Positions 34,278-43,851 of a stretch of DNA of 64,000 bases are shown one piece after another. Within the stretch, counting starts at the first letter, position 1. Each line of letters starts with the position of its first letter. Made by a program: the position numbers and the translations under genes. This stretch comes from an uncultured Christensenellaceae bacterium (lineage in GTDB: Bacteria > Bacillota > Clostridia > Christensenellales > Borkfalkiaceae). The notes under the pieces are model-generated. The model did no database searches, was not told the origin of the DNA, and saw nothing but the letters and a program-made list of their open reading frames with translations. Location: positions 1-64,000 of the forward strand of contig CAJUKJ010000007.1 of the NCBI GenBank assembly GCA_910587365.1. Reading direction: 5' to 3'.

Positions 34278-35415
34278 ATACTAAATATCCAAGTAGTAGC
34301 ACACCTGTTAATATGAACAGAAATGCAAAATTGAACGCAGAGAAAATCAAAAGATATTTTCCGCCCTTACCTGGATTGTGCGAACAGTATTCCCTGAACG
34401 TTATCAGACTTGCAAGAGAGGAAATCAGCGTTCCCACACCGCCGATATTCACGCCTATTAAAAGGGGCGCGTAGTTGTCTGTAAACTGTGACAGAAGTAT
34501 CGCCGACGGCACGTTACTGATTACCTGACAGGACATTACGCTGAACAGTAGCGTGTTCAACCCCAAGAGGTACGAGAAGAACGAACGCACCACTTCGATT
34601 CTCGCCATGTTACCAGCAAATATGAAGAAGAATACGAAGGTAAGAAGCAGGGGATAGTCAACCTTTAACAACACTTTCCTATCTACGATTATCAGCATCA
34701 TAAGAATTATTGACAGCCCTATCCAGTAAGGGACTACCCTGAATACCATTACAATCGAAAGTGTGAAAAGTATTAGATAAAGCGTTGTGCGCTTGGGCTC
34801 GGGCTTGGTCGTTTCGCCTTCGAAAACAAGCGGTTCTTTCCTGACGAATATAAAACAGCAGACCGTAATCAAGAAAATCGAAATTGCAAATGGTATCGCC
34901 ATTATCGCCATAAATTCAAGAGTAGGAATATTGAACTTCGAGTAGAGGTATAAGTTCTGCGGGTTGCCGAAGGGGGTCAGCATACCGCCGAGGTTCGCCG
35001 CAATGTTCTGCATTACGAAAGTGAAAACCATATACTTTTCTTTTCTGGTGTTCGTCAACACAATGTAGCCCAGCGGCAGAAAGGTCAACAGCGCCATGTC
35101 GTTTGCAATCAGCATCGAACCGATGAACGTTATGTAAACAAGCGCGATTATTGAAGCCCGCGTCGTTTTAAACAGCTTGACCGTCTGCTGTGCAAGGAAG
35201 TAGAAGAAGTTCACGTTTTTTAACGCGCATACGATAGCCAGCACGGCAAGTAGACACGACAAAGTCCGTAAGTCAAAGTAATTTAAATATTGTTCATCGG
35301 GCGGAACCAAAAAACACGTAACTATTGCAAGTAGTAACGCAATAAGCATAACAACGTTTTTTCTTGCGAATTTTAGCGTAACCCTGCCCGTTTTTCTCAA
35401 CAACTCGCTTTTCAT
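34276..35415 (-). CDS. SLC13/ArsB-type anion transporter
   Basis: A 379-residue membrane protein with about ten helices. The two inverted re-entrant loop motifs typical of the ion-transporter superfamily (CitMHS/ArsB/DASS) are visible: LGGMLTPFGNPQNLYLYS near residue 142 and ISNVPSAILLS near residue 297, followed by GTLISSLASLITFR. Substrates in this superfamily include dicarboxylates, citrate, sulfate and arsenite; none can be chosen here. It is the first gene inside the island and has no obvious link to the polysaccharide genes. Confidence 0.85.
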   Translation of the reverse strand: MKSELLRKTGRVTLKFARKNVVMLIALLLAIVTCFLVPPDEQYLNYFDLRTLSCLLAVLAIVCALKNVNFFYFLAQQTVKLFKTTRASIIALVYITFIGSMLIANDMALLTFLPLGYIVLTNTRKEKYMVFTFVMQNIAANLGGMLTPFGNPQNLYLYSKFNIPTLEFMAIMAIPFAISIFLITVCCFIFVRKEPLVFEGETTKPEPKRTTLYLILFTLSIVMVFRVVPYWIGLSIILMMLIIVDRKVLLKVDYPLLLTFVFFFIFAGNMARIEVVRSFFSYLLGLNTLLFSVMSCQVISNVPSAILLSQFTDNYAPLLIGVNIGGVGTLISSLASLITFREYCSHNPGKGGKYLLIFSAFNFAFLFILTGVLLLGYLV

Positions 35416-35421
35416 AATCCG

Positions 35422-35430
35422 ATTATATCA
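35422..35430 (-). promoter_or_regulatory. Extended -10 promoter of the transporter gene
   Basis: On the minus strand TGATATAAT, an extended -10 (TGn-TATAAT), ends 7 bases before the ATG at 35415. No good -35 and no Shine-Dalgarno site, so a leaderless mRNA is predicted. Confidence 0.65.
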
Positions 35431-35523
35431 CTATTTCATAAAAAGGGCATTGTTTTAAGCATTATTTTCATATTTTTAACCAAAATAAATACAACGGCAA
35501 ACTGGAAAATTTATGTAATTCTA

Positions 35524-35552
35524 TTGCTTTTTACTTTATATTGTTGTATAAT
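35524..35552 (+). promoter_or_regulatory. Promoter of the polysaccharide operon
   Basis: TTGCTT (35524-35529), 17-bp spacer, TATAAT (35547-35552). A second TATAAT lies at 35561-35566. No other clear promoter is seen until past ugd. Confidence 0.65.
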
Positions 35553-35588
35553 TAACAATGTATAATTGCGTGATTACGGAAGATTGAA

Positions 35589-36836
35589 ATGTTCACACAA
35601 AATAATAAATTTAAGCGATTTGAAAAAAAAGTTTGGTTAGCTACTCCAACAATGCATGGGGAAGAGCTTCAATGGATGACCGACGCGTTCAATAAAAACT
35701 GGATGTCGACGGTAGGAGAGAACATAAACGAAGTCGAACGTATAGTTGCCGAAAAAATCGGTTGTAAGTACGCTGTCGGACTTGCAACAGGAACGGCATC
35801 TTTGCACCTTGCAATGAAGCTTGCTGGAATTAAACGCGGAGATAAAGTCTTTTGTACAGATATGACGTTCTCTGCTACGCTCAACCCCGTTGTTTATGAG
35901 GGAGGGGTTCCCATATTTGTCGATACTGAACGCGATACTTGGAATATGGATCCAGTTGCCCTTGAAAAAGCGTTCAAGTTGTATCCCGAAGTTAAGCATA
36001 TAGTTATTGCCAATCTTTACGGTGTTCCGGGGAAGATGGACGAAATTCGTAAGATTGCTGATAGACACGGTGCCGCTATTATTGAGGACGCCGCCGAATC
36101 TTTTGGTGCGACCTATAAGGGCAAACAGACAGGCACGTTCGGCGATATAGGAATTATTAGCTTTAATGGCAATAAAATTATAACCGGTTCCGCAGGCGGA
36201 ATGCTTTTAACCGACGATTTGGAACAGGCAAACAAAGCCCGTAAATGGTCAACACAGAGCAGAGAAAATGCGCCTTGGTATCAGCACGAAGAACTTGGCT
36301 ATAATTATCGTATGAGCAATGTGATTGCAGGTGTAATTCGCGGGCAGTTGCCTCATCTTGAAGAACATATCTCGCAAAAGCGTGCCGTATACGAAAGATA
36401 TAAAAAGGGGTTGAAGGGCTTGCCCGTTACAATGAACCCTTTCGATGAAAAAAATTCCGTTCCTAATTATTGGCTTTCTTGTTTATTGATAGATGAAAGT
36501 GCTATGTGCAAACAGGTTCGTGGGGAACAGGAAGCTTGTTATATAAAAGAACACGGTAAATCTTGTCCTACGGAAATTCTGGAAACACTTGCAAGCTATA
36601 ATGCGGAAGGCAGACCTATCTGGAAACCCATGCACATGCAGCCCATTTTCAGAATGAACCCGTTTGTGACGCGTGAGGGCGACGGAAGGGGCAGAACGAA
36701 CGCTTATATCGCAGGCAGTTGCGTTGACGTCGGAATGGATATTTTTAATCGTGGATTGTGTTTACCTTCGGATAATAAGATGACCGAAGAGGAACAGGAT
36801 AAAGTAATAGAAATCGTAAGGGCATGCTTTGACTGA
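35589..36836 (+). CDS. DegT/DnrJ/EryC1 family sugar aminotransferase
   Basis: A 415-residue PLP enzyme that would aminate a nucleotide-linked 4-keto sugar. The PLP lysine is in FNGNKIITG near residue 198, with GLATGTASLHLA near residue 60 and EDAAESFGATYKG near residue 165. The following genes encode a PglC-type phosphosugar transferase and a PglD-type acetyltransferase, so this is best read as a PglE-like step making UDP-4-amino-trideoxyhexose for di-N-acetylbacillosamine or a similar lipid-linked first sugar. The needed 4,6-dehydratase (PglF type) is not in the window. Confidence 0.88.
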   Translation: MFTQNNKFKRFEKKVWLATPTMHGEELQWMTDAFNKNWMSTVGENINEVERIVAEKIGCKYAVGLATGTASLHLAMKLAGIKRGDKVFCTDMTFSATLNPVVYEGGVPIFVDTERDTWNMDPVALEKAFKLYPEVKHIVIANLYGVPGKMDEIRKIADRHGAAIIEDAAESFGATYKGKQTGTFGDIGIISFNGNKIITGSAGGMLLTDDLEQANKARKWSTQSRENAPWYQHEELGYNYRMSNVIAGVIRGQLPHLEEHISQKRAVYERYKKGLKGLPVTMNPFDEKNSVPNYWLSCLLIDESAMCKQVRGEQEACYIKEHGKSCPTEILETLASYNAEGRPIWKPMHMQPIFRMNPFVTREGDGRGRTNAYIAGSCVDVGMDIFNRGLCLPSDNKMTEEEQDKVIEIVRACFD

Positions 36837-37597
36837 TGAAAGAGTTTTTAGAAAACCTTATTTCTACTTGGTGGGGAATATTAATAATCTGCTTAGTCTG
36901 CGTTGCCGTGTGGATATTACTTTCTGCTTTGCTATATAGGCCGTTTTTTAAACGCTTCTACGACATAGTTTTAAGTGGACTCGCAATTCTTGTATTTTCC
37001 TGGCTTTTAATTATTCTTATAATTGTTGGCGCAATTAAAATGAAGGGCAACCCGTTTTTTATGCAATTGCGCCCTGGACGAAGAAAAAAGCTGTCTAAAA
37101 AACAGTGTAAAAAGCAAGGAGTTCCTTACGGAACTTACGGCGAAGAAAAGATTTTCAAACTTACCAAATTCCGCACAATGACTTGTGAAAAGGACGAAAA
37201 CGGCGAACTTCTTCCCGACGAAAAACGCTTAACTAAGTATGGCAAGTTCCTTCGCAGTACGTCTTTGGACGAACTTCCCGAATTATTTAATATATTCGTA
37301 GGACATATGTCCATAGTCGGCCCCAGACCGTTGCTTGTTCAGTATTTGCCGTTGTATAGTGAGGAGCAAAGACACAGGCACGACGTTCGGCCTGGACTTA
37401 CTGGCTATGCGCAGGTTCATGGCAGAAACGCCATTTCTTGGGACGAAAAATTCAAACTCGATATAAAATACATACAAAAGATTTCGTTTTGGAAAGATAT
37501 TAAAATTTTATTGCAGACTGTGTTAAAGGTGTTTAAACGTTCGGGAATTAATTCGGATACTTCAGCAACAATGGAAGAATTTAAAGGAAATGAATAG
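36836..37597 (+). CDS. Initiating phosphosugar transferase (bacterial sugar transferase, PglC/EpsL type)
   Basis: A 253-residue member of the monotopic phosphoglycosyl transferase family (PF02397), which moves a sugar phosphate from UDP-sugar to undecaprenyl phosphate and so starts each repeat unit. It has an extra N-terminal helix (about 13-36) and the re-entrant helix near residue 57. Family motifs are KFRTM, RSTSLDELPELFNIFVG (catalytic Asp-Glu) and GPRPLL, then RPGLTGYAQVHGR. ATG overlaps the stop of the aminotransferase gene by one base. Confidence 0.92.
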   Translation: MKEFLENLISTWWGILIICLVCVAVWILLSALLYRPFFKRFYDIVLSGLAILVFSWLLIILIIVGAIKMKGNPFFMQLRPGRRKKLSKKQCKKQGVPYGTYGEEKIFKLTKFRTMTCEKDENGELLPDEKRLTKYGKFLRSTSLDELPELFNIFVGHMSIVGPRPLLVQYLPLYSEEQRHRHDVRPGLTGYAQVHGRNAISWDEKFKLDIKYIQKISFWKDIKILLQTVLKVFKRSGINSDTSATMEEFKGNE

Positions 37598-38195
37598 GAA
37601 TTGCGAAAAGAAAAACGTAGTTATACTTGGAGCAGGCGGACATGCTCATGTGATTGCTGATATTGTTTCTGCAATGGGGGATAAAGTTATTGCCTTTTTG
37701 GATGATGATACACGAATTGTAGAGCGCAGTGGAAATATAGGAGATTACGTATTATTTAGTAACTTCGAGTTCGTAATCGGTATTGGTAATGCAGAAATCA
37801 GAGAAAGAATGGCTAATAATCTGAAAGTCAAATGGTATACGGCAATCCATCCTAGTGCTATAGTTTCTTCGTCTGCTTTAATAAAAGAAGGTACTGTTGT
37901 TATGCCCAATGCAGTTGTAAATGCAAGGGCGACAGTTGGCAAGCATTGTATAATAAATAGCGGTGCTATTGTAGAACACGATAATAAGGTAGATGATTTT
38001 GCTCATATATCTGTTGGCGTTAGACTTGGCGGAACAGTAACTGTAGGAAGAAAAACGTGGGTTGGTATAGGTTCAACGGTAAAAAATAATATAACAATTT
38101 GTGATAATTGTATGATTGGTGCTGGTGCAGTGGTTGTCAAAGATATTAAAGAGGCGGGAACATTTATTGGCGTGCCAGTGAGGAAAATAAAGTGA
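37590..38195 (+). CDS. NeuD/PglD-family sugar O/N-acetyltransferase
   Basis: A 201-residue acetyltransferase with an N-terminal Rossmann-like part (VVILGAGGHAHVIADI near residue 10) and a left-handed beta-helix of hexapeptide repeats (VVMPNAVVNARATVGKHCII and onward). It would acetylate the amino sugar made by the aminotransferase two genes upstream. Overlaps its neighbours by 8 and 4 bases. Confidence 0.9.
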   Translation: MNRNCEKKNVVILGAGGHAHVIADIVSAMGDKVIAFLDDDTRIVERSGNIGDYVLFSNFEFVIGIGNAEIRERMANNLKVKWYTAIHPSAIVSSSALIKEGTVVMPNAVVNARATVGKHCIINSGAIVEHDNKVDDFAHISVGVRLGGTVTVGRKTWVGIGSTVKNNITICDNCMIGAGAVVVKDIKEAGTFIGVPVRKIK

Positions 38196-39280
38196 AAATA
38201 CTTTTAATCTGTCCTACATCAAATCAAATAATTACATTTAGAAAAGCGTTGATTGAGAAGTTTCAATCAGAAGGCTTTGAAGTGTTTACGATAGCGTTTG
38301 ATGAGGAAAACAGAGATATAATTGAAAATAGAGCAATAAAACATTTTTGTGTGCATGGCGCAAATCGTAGTTTAAATCCTCTAAAAATTCTTAGTTTAAA
38401 AAATAATTACGCCAAAATTATGGAACAAGTTAAGCCGGATATTGTTTTTACTTTTATGTTGAAACCGAATATATTCGGCGTTAGAGCTGCGAAGAAATGC
38501 GGCATCAAAAAAATATTTTCTATGGTTGAGGGTGCAGGCGACGTTTTTATTAATAATGGGTTGAAGTGGAAGGCCATTCGCTCCGTTGTTTGCAAAATGT
38601 ACCGTAAGTCCTTTAAGAGTGCAAATAAAGTTTTCTTCTTAAATAACGACGATAAAGAGGAGTTTGTTGGGCGTAAGTTAGTAAAACCGGAACAGTGCGA
38701 GGTTATTCCGGGTATAGGTGTAGATACGGAGTATTTTGCATATAAGCCGATTAAGAATTATCGAACATTTCTTATGATTGCACGTATGCTCAAAACCAAA
38801 GGTGTTATCGAGTATTGCAAAGCCGCGCGTATCGTTAAACAAAAATATCCGGATGCGGTATTTAACTATCTCGGCGCGGAAGGAAATATAAAGATATCTA
38901 ATATACAAGAGTATATCAACGACGGTAGTATCAATTATTTGGGTACAACGAAAGATGTAAGACCGTATTTAGAAGATTGCGCAGTATATGTTTTGCCATC
39001 GTATAGAGAAGGGATGCCAGTATCAATAATGGAAGCCGAAGCGGTTGGTAGGGCTATTGTTTCTACTAATGTTCAGGGTTGCAAACATACGGTTATCGAC
39101 GGAGTGAATGGTTATTTGGTAGATAAATATGATGTGCGGCAGACTGCGGTTAAAATAATATATCTTATTGAAAATGCCGCTGAAATTGATAAGATGTCAA
39201 AGGCAAGCCGATATTTGGCGGAGGAGAAATTTGACTCAAATAAAATAAGCGAACAAATAATAAAAGTGGTGGAACGATAA
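38192..39280 (+). CDS. Glycosyltransferase, GT4 family
   Basis: A 362-residue GT-B fold enzyme starting at GTG and overlapping the previous gene by 4 bases. The C-terminal nucleotide-sugar site is VLPSYREGMPVSIMEAEAVG near residue 270, with the Ex7E spacing. The N-terminal domain begins MKILLICPTSNQIITFRK. Such enzymes act on the cytosolic face and add the second sugar to the lipid carrier; resemblance to PglA and CapM fits the order of genes. Donor and linkage are unknown. Confidence 0.88.
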   Translation: MKILLICPTSNQIITFRKALIEKFQSEGFEVFTIAFDEENRDIIENRAIKHFCVHGANRSLNPLKILSLKNNYAKIMEQVKPDIVFTFMLKPNIFGVRAAKKCGIKKIFSMVEGAGDVFINNGLKWKAIRSVVCKMYRKSFKSANKVFFLNNDDKEEFVGRKLVKPEQCEVIPGIGVDTEYFAYKPIKNYRTFLMIARMLKTKGVIEYCKAARIVKQKYPDAVFNYLGAEGNIKISNIQEYINDGSINYLGTTKDVRPYLEDCAVYVLPSYREGMPVSIMEAEAVGRAIVSTNVQGCKHTVIDGVNGYLVDKYDVRQTAVKIIYLIENAAEIDKMSKASRYLAEEKFDSNKISEQIIKVVER

Positions 39281-40258
39281 GTGCTTTTTTCCGTTATAGT
39301 GCCGATATATAAAGTTGAAAAATATTTAAGACAATGTGTCGATAGTATATTGGCGCAAACTTTTTCTGATTTTGAATTGATTTTGGTTGACGACGGTTCA
39401 CCTGACTGTTGCCCTAAAATTTGCGACTGTTTTGCGCAAAACGACGATAGGGTTAGGGTAATTCACAAAATAAACGAGGGTGTCGCTAAAGCACGGCAAA
39501 CGGGTGTAGAAATCGCAAAAGGTAATTATGTTGTTTTTGTGGACGGGGACGATACTATAGAACCTGAGTGCTTGGAAATTTTAAGTAAATATTCAGATGT
39601 GGACATAATACGATTTGGTTATTATTATGAAACAGGGAAAGGTGTTGTAAGAAAAACAATGCCCGAAAGAAAGGGATATTATAACAAAAAAGATATCGTA
39701 AATGATATATATCCTAGGCTTATACAAACTCAGGATGCAAAATATTTTTTACCTAATGTATGGGGTGGAGCGTTTAGAACCGAATTGTTTAAATCAAATA
39801 TGTTAAAGGATATTCGCTTGGCGATAGGCGAGGACAGCGCATGTGTAATGCCGTGCGTGTATAACGCCGAAAATATGGTAATTTTGGAAGAATGCTTATA
39901 TTTTTATAGACTAAATCTTTCTTCAATTACAAAAGGTAGAAAAGTTTTTCAATGGGATGCACCCGAAATTATTGCAAACCATTTAAAAAGCAAACTGGAT
40001 ATTGCGGAATTTGATTTTCAGGAACAGCTATATAGAAAAATTGTTCACGAGTTGTTTTCCGTGGTTGTATCGCAATTTTATAGAAAGGCAAAAAACGGTG
40101 AAATAAAACGTAATATAAATAGAAATTTAGAGAATCCTGTTTATAAAGAGGCTATAGAAAAGGCTAAATTTAAAGGATCTCTAAAAGCAAATTTAATGCA
40201 TTTTGCTTTAAAGCATAGATGTTTTGCATTGATAAAATTATATAGTCTGATAAGATAG
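39281..40258 (+). CDS. Glycosyltransferase, GT2 family
   Basis: A 325-residue GT-A enzyme. SVIVPIYKVEKYLRQCVDSI at the N-terminus, LVDDGSPD near residue 37 and the metal-binding FVDGDD near residue 89 are typical. The start is the GTG directly after the previous stop. Specificity unknown. Confidence 0.88.
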   Translation: MLFSVIVPIYKVEKYLRQCVDSILAQTFSDFELILVDDGSPDCCPKICDCFAQNDDRVRVIHKINEGVAKARQTGVEIAKGNYVVFVDGDDTIEPECLEILSKYSDVDIIRFGYYYETGKGVVRKTMPERKGYYNKKDIVNDIYPRLIQTQDAKYFLPNVWGGAFRTELFKSNMLKDIRLAIGEDSACVMPCVYNAENMVILEECLYFYRLNLSSITKGRKVFQWDAPEIIANHLKSKLDIAEFDFQEQLYRKIVHELFSVVVSQFYRKAKNGEIKRNINRNLENPVYKEAIEKAKFKGSLKANLMHFALKHRCFALIKLYSLIR

Positions 40259-40273
40259 TAAATTGAGAATAAT

Positions 40274-41380
40274 ATGCGAAAAATAAGGATTTTGGTTGTT
40301 GTCGGTTCTCTTAGGGTTGGAGGACAAGAAAGAGTTGCTACAAGCATAGTTGAGTATATTGATAAGGAGAAGTTTCAAGTAGACTATTTAGTTTACGACG
40401 ATATTGAAAGCTCAAATACGCAAACTGTAATTAATAACGGTGGAAAGTTAATAAGGGATAAAAATATATTTGCTGACCGTACAAAAATTGTTAAGCGTTT
40501 AACGAAGATTATAATAGATAACGGCCCTTATGATATTGTACACTCACACGGAATGTTTAATAACGGTTACGTTATGCTTGCCTCAAAAAAAGCTGGGATA
40601 AAATGTCGCATAGCTCATTCCCATTCCACAAATGCAGGAAAAAATACAAATAGCTTGGTGTACAAATTTTATATGATGCTAATGCGTTTTTATATGTTGA
40701 AATATGCAACTTCGATTGTAGCTTGTGGTACTCAAGCGGGAGAATTTCTATTTGGTAAAAGTGCTTTTAAAAAGTATGGTGGTATTTTTTATAATAGAAT
40801 AGATTCGGATGTGTTTGAGTACTCTGAAACTCGTAAATTGAATTTGCGACAGAAGTTAAATATCACTAAGCATAAAATATTTATTATAGTAGGTCATATT
40901 ATTCCTTTAAAAAATCATAGGTTTGCATTTCAAGTATTTGAAAAATACCATTCTATAAATCAAGATTCAGAATTGCTTATTCTAGGCGACGGGGAATTAA
41001 GACAAGAATTGGAGGAAGAAGTTGCAAGTAGGAATTTGAATGACAGTATCATATTTTTAGGTAACGTTAATAATGTTAACGAATATATGATTGTATCGGA
41101 CTGTCTTTTAATGCCTTCTTGGTATGAGGGTTTACCTGTAACGCTTGTTGAGGCGCAATCTGCAGGGTTGCATTGTATAGTTTCCGATACTGTAACCAAA
41201 GAAGTAGATATTACTGGTTTAATAAGCTGGCGTAGTCTAGACGATTTAAGCGGTTGGGTAAAGGATATGCAGTCGGAATATAAACGTAAAAGTATGAAAG
41301 AAAAGATTGTTGAAAAGAATTACGATTTTTGTAATTATACTGAATGGTTAACAAATTTTTATTTTGATTTATTAAGGTAA
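40274..41380 (+). CDS. Glycosyltransferase, GT4 family
   Basis: A 368-residue GT-B enzyme. GGQERVATSIVEYID at about 16-30 and HSHGMFNNGYVMLAS near residue 92 belong to the acceptor domain. LMPSWYEGLPVTLVEAQSAG near residue 277 is the donor site. It sits 15 bases after the GT2 gene in the same operon. Confidence 0.88.
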   Translation: MRKIRILVVVGSLRVGGQERVATSIVEYIDKEKFQVDYLVYDDIESSNTQTVINNGGKLIRDKNIFADRTKIVKRLTKIIIDNGPYDIVHSHGMFNNGYVMLASKKAGIKCRIAHSHSTNAGKNTNSLVYKFYMMLMRFYMLKYATSIVACGTQAGEFLFGKSAFKKYGGIFYNRIDSDVFEYSETRKLNLRQKLNITKHKIFIIVGHIIPLKNHRFAFQVFEKYHSINQDSELLILGDGELRQELEEEVASRNLNDSIIFLGNVNNVNEYMIVSDCLLMPSWYEGLPVTLVEAQSAGLHCIVSDTVTKEVDITGLISWRSLDDLSGWVKDMQSEYKRKSMKEKIVEKNYDFCNYTEWLTNFYFDLLR

Positions 41381-41389
41381 TAAATAAAA

Positions 41390-42805
41390 ATGAGTAATTT
41401 AAATGGTAAAGATAAAAGAATTGTTTATTGCATTTTACTGATTGGTATTTCTTTTATATTATTTCTTTTTCTTAAATTAACTAATGAAAGTTTAAATTAT
41501 CAGACATGGCTAACTGTTTTTGCTTTAACTGTATTATTGACTTTTGTTTTAAATCTTATTTTTTTGCATTGTAGAGGTTATCGTTTAGTTTCCTTTTTTA
41601 CTATATTTGTTGCACTTTTATATTTGTTTCATTTTGGTCAAGTGATTTTATATGGAATTTTCCCAACATATAAAACATCGGGTTATAATTTCATTGCAAA
41701 AGGAGGACAAAGTGTCGTAGACGCATTATTGTTTTCTTATGTGATTATTAATTTCATTATATTAGGAGGGCTTTTAGTTAAAAAACGTAGTACAAGCAAT
41801 GTTAGATTAGTTAGTAAAAAAAATTATAAGTTATTAGCTCTAATATTTATTTGTATTTCGTTACCATTGCAGTTGTATATCGTAGTCAAACAACTTATTG
41901 TCAGTCATACAGAAGGATATAATGAGGTTTTACATTTAGGATTAAGTGGAGCACTTACACAAATAGCAAATTTCTATATTATCGGTTTTGTTATGTTACT
42001 GATAATCTATAAAAATAATTTAATGAAAAAGAATGTAATATTTGTATTGGAAGTAAGCTTTTTGCTTGTAAGTATGCTATCAGGAAGCCGAATATATGCA
42101 ATGACTTCACTTCTTGTTTTAATTATTGTATATTTCTACATTAGTAAAACTAGGTTGTATAGTAAACTTATATGGTGCATATTGTTGCTGATTATTATGC
42201 AATTTGTTGTTGCGATTGCAAAAGTTAGAGAAGTAGTCGGTGTAGATATATTTTTAATTATTAAAACGATGTTTGACCTAAATAATAATGCTATTCTATC
42301 TGTACTAGATGAATTTGGTAGCAGTATTGTATCAGTTTATACTACTATAGAGCAAGTTCCTTCAAGCATGAATTATTCTTTCGGAATAACATATCTAAAA
42401 TCATTGGCTGGTGTTTTTATAAATATTCCGGGAATAGATGTTTATGGCTTTGTTGATAGTGCTTGCTATATAAAGCAATTATCAGGTACTTTATCTTACG
42501 GTGGCAGCTTAATAGGTGAGCTTTACTTCAACTTTGGTTTTATTTTATCTTTACCTGTGTCATTTTTGATTGGTTATGTTTCTGGATGTATAGATAGAAA
42601 GGCCGAAGTTTCCATTTTAAATGACTTCAACGTGGATTTGCTACTTTTAATAATGGTTATGTATACGCATTTTATTTGGGTTAGAGGATATTTCTCAAAT
42701 ATTATAAGAGCGGTTGCATGGTCGGCAATAATAATATATTTGTTTTATTCCATTGTTAAATCAAAATCAGTTAGGAAGGAGGCAACTAAATGCAAACATG
42801 TGTAA
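41390..42805 (+). CDS. wzy: Wzy-type repeat-unit polymerase
   Basis: A 471-residue integral membrane protein with about eleven or twelve helices and a large loop between residues about 290 and 375 that contains the GGSLIGELYFNFG motif of oligosaccharide repeat-unit polymerases. It would join lipid-linked units outside the membrane. Very AT-rich compared with the genes of the flanking chromosome, as usual for this gene. The function assignment rests on topology, this motif and its place between transferases and the flippase. Confidence 0.82.
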   Translation: MSNLNGKDKRIVYCILLIGISFILFLFLKLTNESLNYQTWLTVFALTVLLTFVLNLIFLHCRGYRLVSFFTIFVALLYLFHFGQVILYGIFPTYKTSGYNFIAKGGQSVVDALLFSYVIINFIILGGLLVKKRSTSNVRLVSKKNYKLLALIFICISLPLQLYIVVKQLIVSHTEGYNEVLHLGLSGALTQIANFYIIGFVMLLIIYKNNLMKKNVIFVLEVSFLLVSMLSGSRIYAMTSLLVLIIVYFYISKTRLYSKLIWCILLLIIMQFVVAIAKVREVVGVDIFLIIKTMFDLNNNAILSVLDEFGSSIVSVYTTIEQVPSSMNYSFGITYLKSLAGVFINIPGIDVYGFVDSACYIKQLSGTLSYGGSLIGELYFNFGFILSLPVSFLIGYVSGCIDRKAEVSILNDFNVDLLLLIMVMYTHFIWVRGYFSNIIRAVAWSAIIIYLFYSIVKSKSVRKEATKCKHV

Positions 42806-43851
42806 GCGTTATTATGTCATTATACAATACTCCAGCTGATTGGTTAAAAGCGGCTATGGATAGTATAATTCATCAGACTTATCAAGATTTTGAGTTTATA
42901 ATATTTACAGATAAACCAACAGACGGATCGGATAAAATTGTACATGAATATGCTAAAAAGGATCAAAGAATCAAGTTGATTGATAACAAAGTGAATGCCG
43001 GTTTAACAGTCAACTTATTCAATGCAGTGTTAATGTCGAGGGGAAAATATATAGCAAGAATGGATAGCGACGATATAGCTTGCCTAGATAGATTTGCTAA
43101 ACAAGTAAAGTATTTGGATATGCATTCTGATGTTGCCGTTGTTGGGTCAATGGTTAACGTGTTTTCGGATGCGGGATATTCTATAGGAATGGATAATTTG
43201 GGAAGTAATTCTGAGATAACAAAAATTAGAATGCTTTTTGCTAATTCAGGTGTTGCTCATTCTAGTGCAATGATTAGAAAGGAATTTTTGATTACTAAAG
43301 GTATCAATTATAATATAAACTTTAAGAAATCTCAGGACTATGCCCTTTGGGTCGATGTGTTAAATAACGGCGGTAAGATTGCTGTTATTCCTGAAATACT
43401 TCTTGATTATCGAGTCCATGATAATCAAATAAGCAAGAAAAATAATTCGGAACAAAATGATTGCGCAAAGGAAATAATAAGGACACAGTTAATTAAGTTA
43501 TTACCTGGTTTAACGAGCAATGAATTTAATGTACATTTGGCTATTACTAATTTTACTACACATATAAAGAAAAAAGAATATGTTTCTTATATCAAAAAAT
43601 TAATTAGAACTAACAATAAAGTAGGTTTATATGAAAGGAAAGCTTTTAAAAAAGAAATATTTGCTTTATGGCAAAAAAACATTATTAAAGCGTGTAAATC
43701 GGGATATTTAAATTTTCTGTTTGGTATTTTAGCACTTAGAACTTTTAGTCCTAGTATAATAAGTTATAATATAGGCAAAGTTAAGAAGAGAATACGCAGT
43801 TCAAATATTTTGAAAAAATATTTGAGACAAAAGAAGAATTTGTATGAGTAA
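42790..43851 (+). CDS. Glycosyltransferase, GT2 family
   Basis: A 353-residue GT-A enzyme: VSVIMSLYNTPADWLKAAMD, then ARMDSDD (metal site near residue 95) and SQDYALW near residue 185, a pattern common in capsule GT2 enzymes. AGGAGG sits just before the ATG, and the gene overlaps wzy by 16 bases. The C-terminal 100 residues are basic and may contact the membrane. Confidence 0.88.
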   Translation: MQTCVSVIMSLYNTPADWLKAAMDSIIHQTYQDFEFIIFTDKPTDGSDKIVHEYAKKDQRIKLIDNKVNAGLTVNLFNAVLMSRGKYIARMDSDDIACLDRFAKQVKYLDMHSDVAVVGSMVNVFSDAGYSIGMDNLGSNSEITKIRMLFANSGVAHSSAMIRKEFLITKGINYNINFKKSQDYALWVDVLNNGGKIAVIPEILLDYRVHDNQISKKNNSEQNDCAKEIIRTQLIKLLPGLTSNEFNVHLAITNFTTHIKKKEYVSYIKKLIRTNNKVGLYERKAFKKEIFALWQKNIIKACKSGYLNFLFGILALRTFSPSIISYNIGKVKKRIRSSNILKKYLRQKKNLYE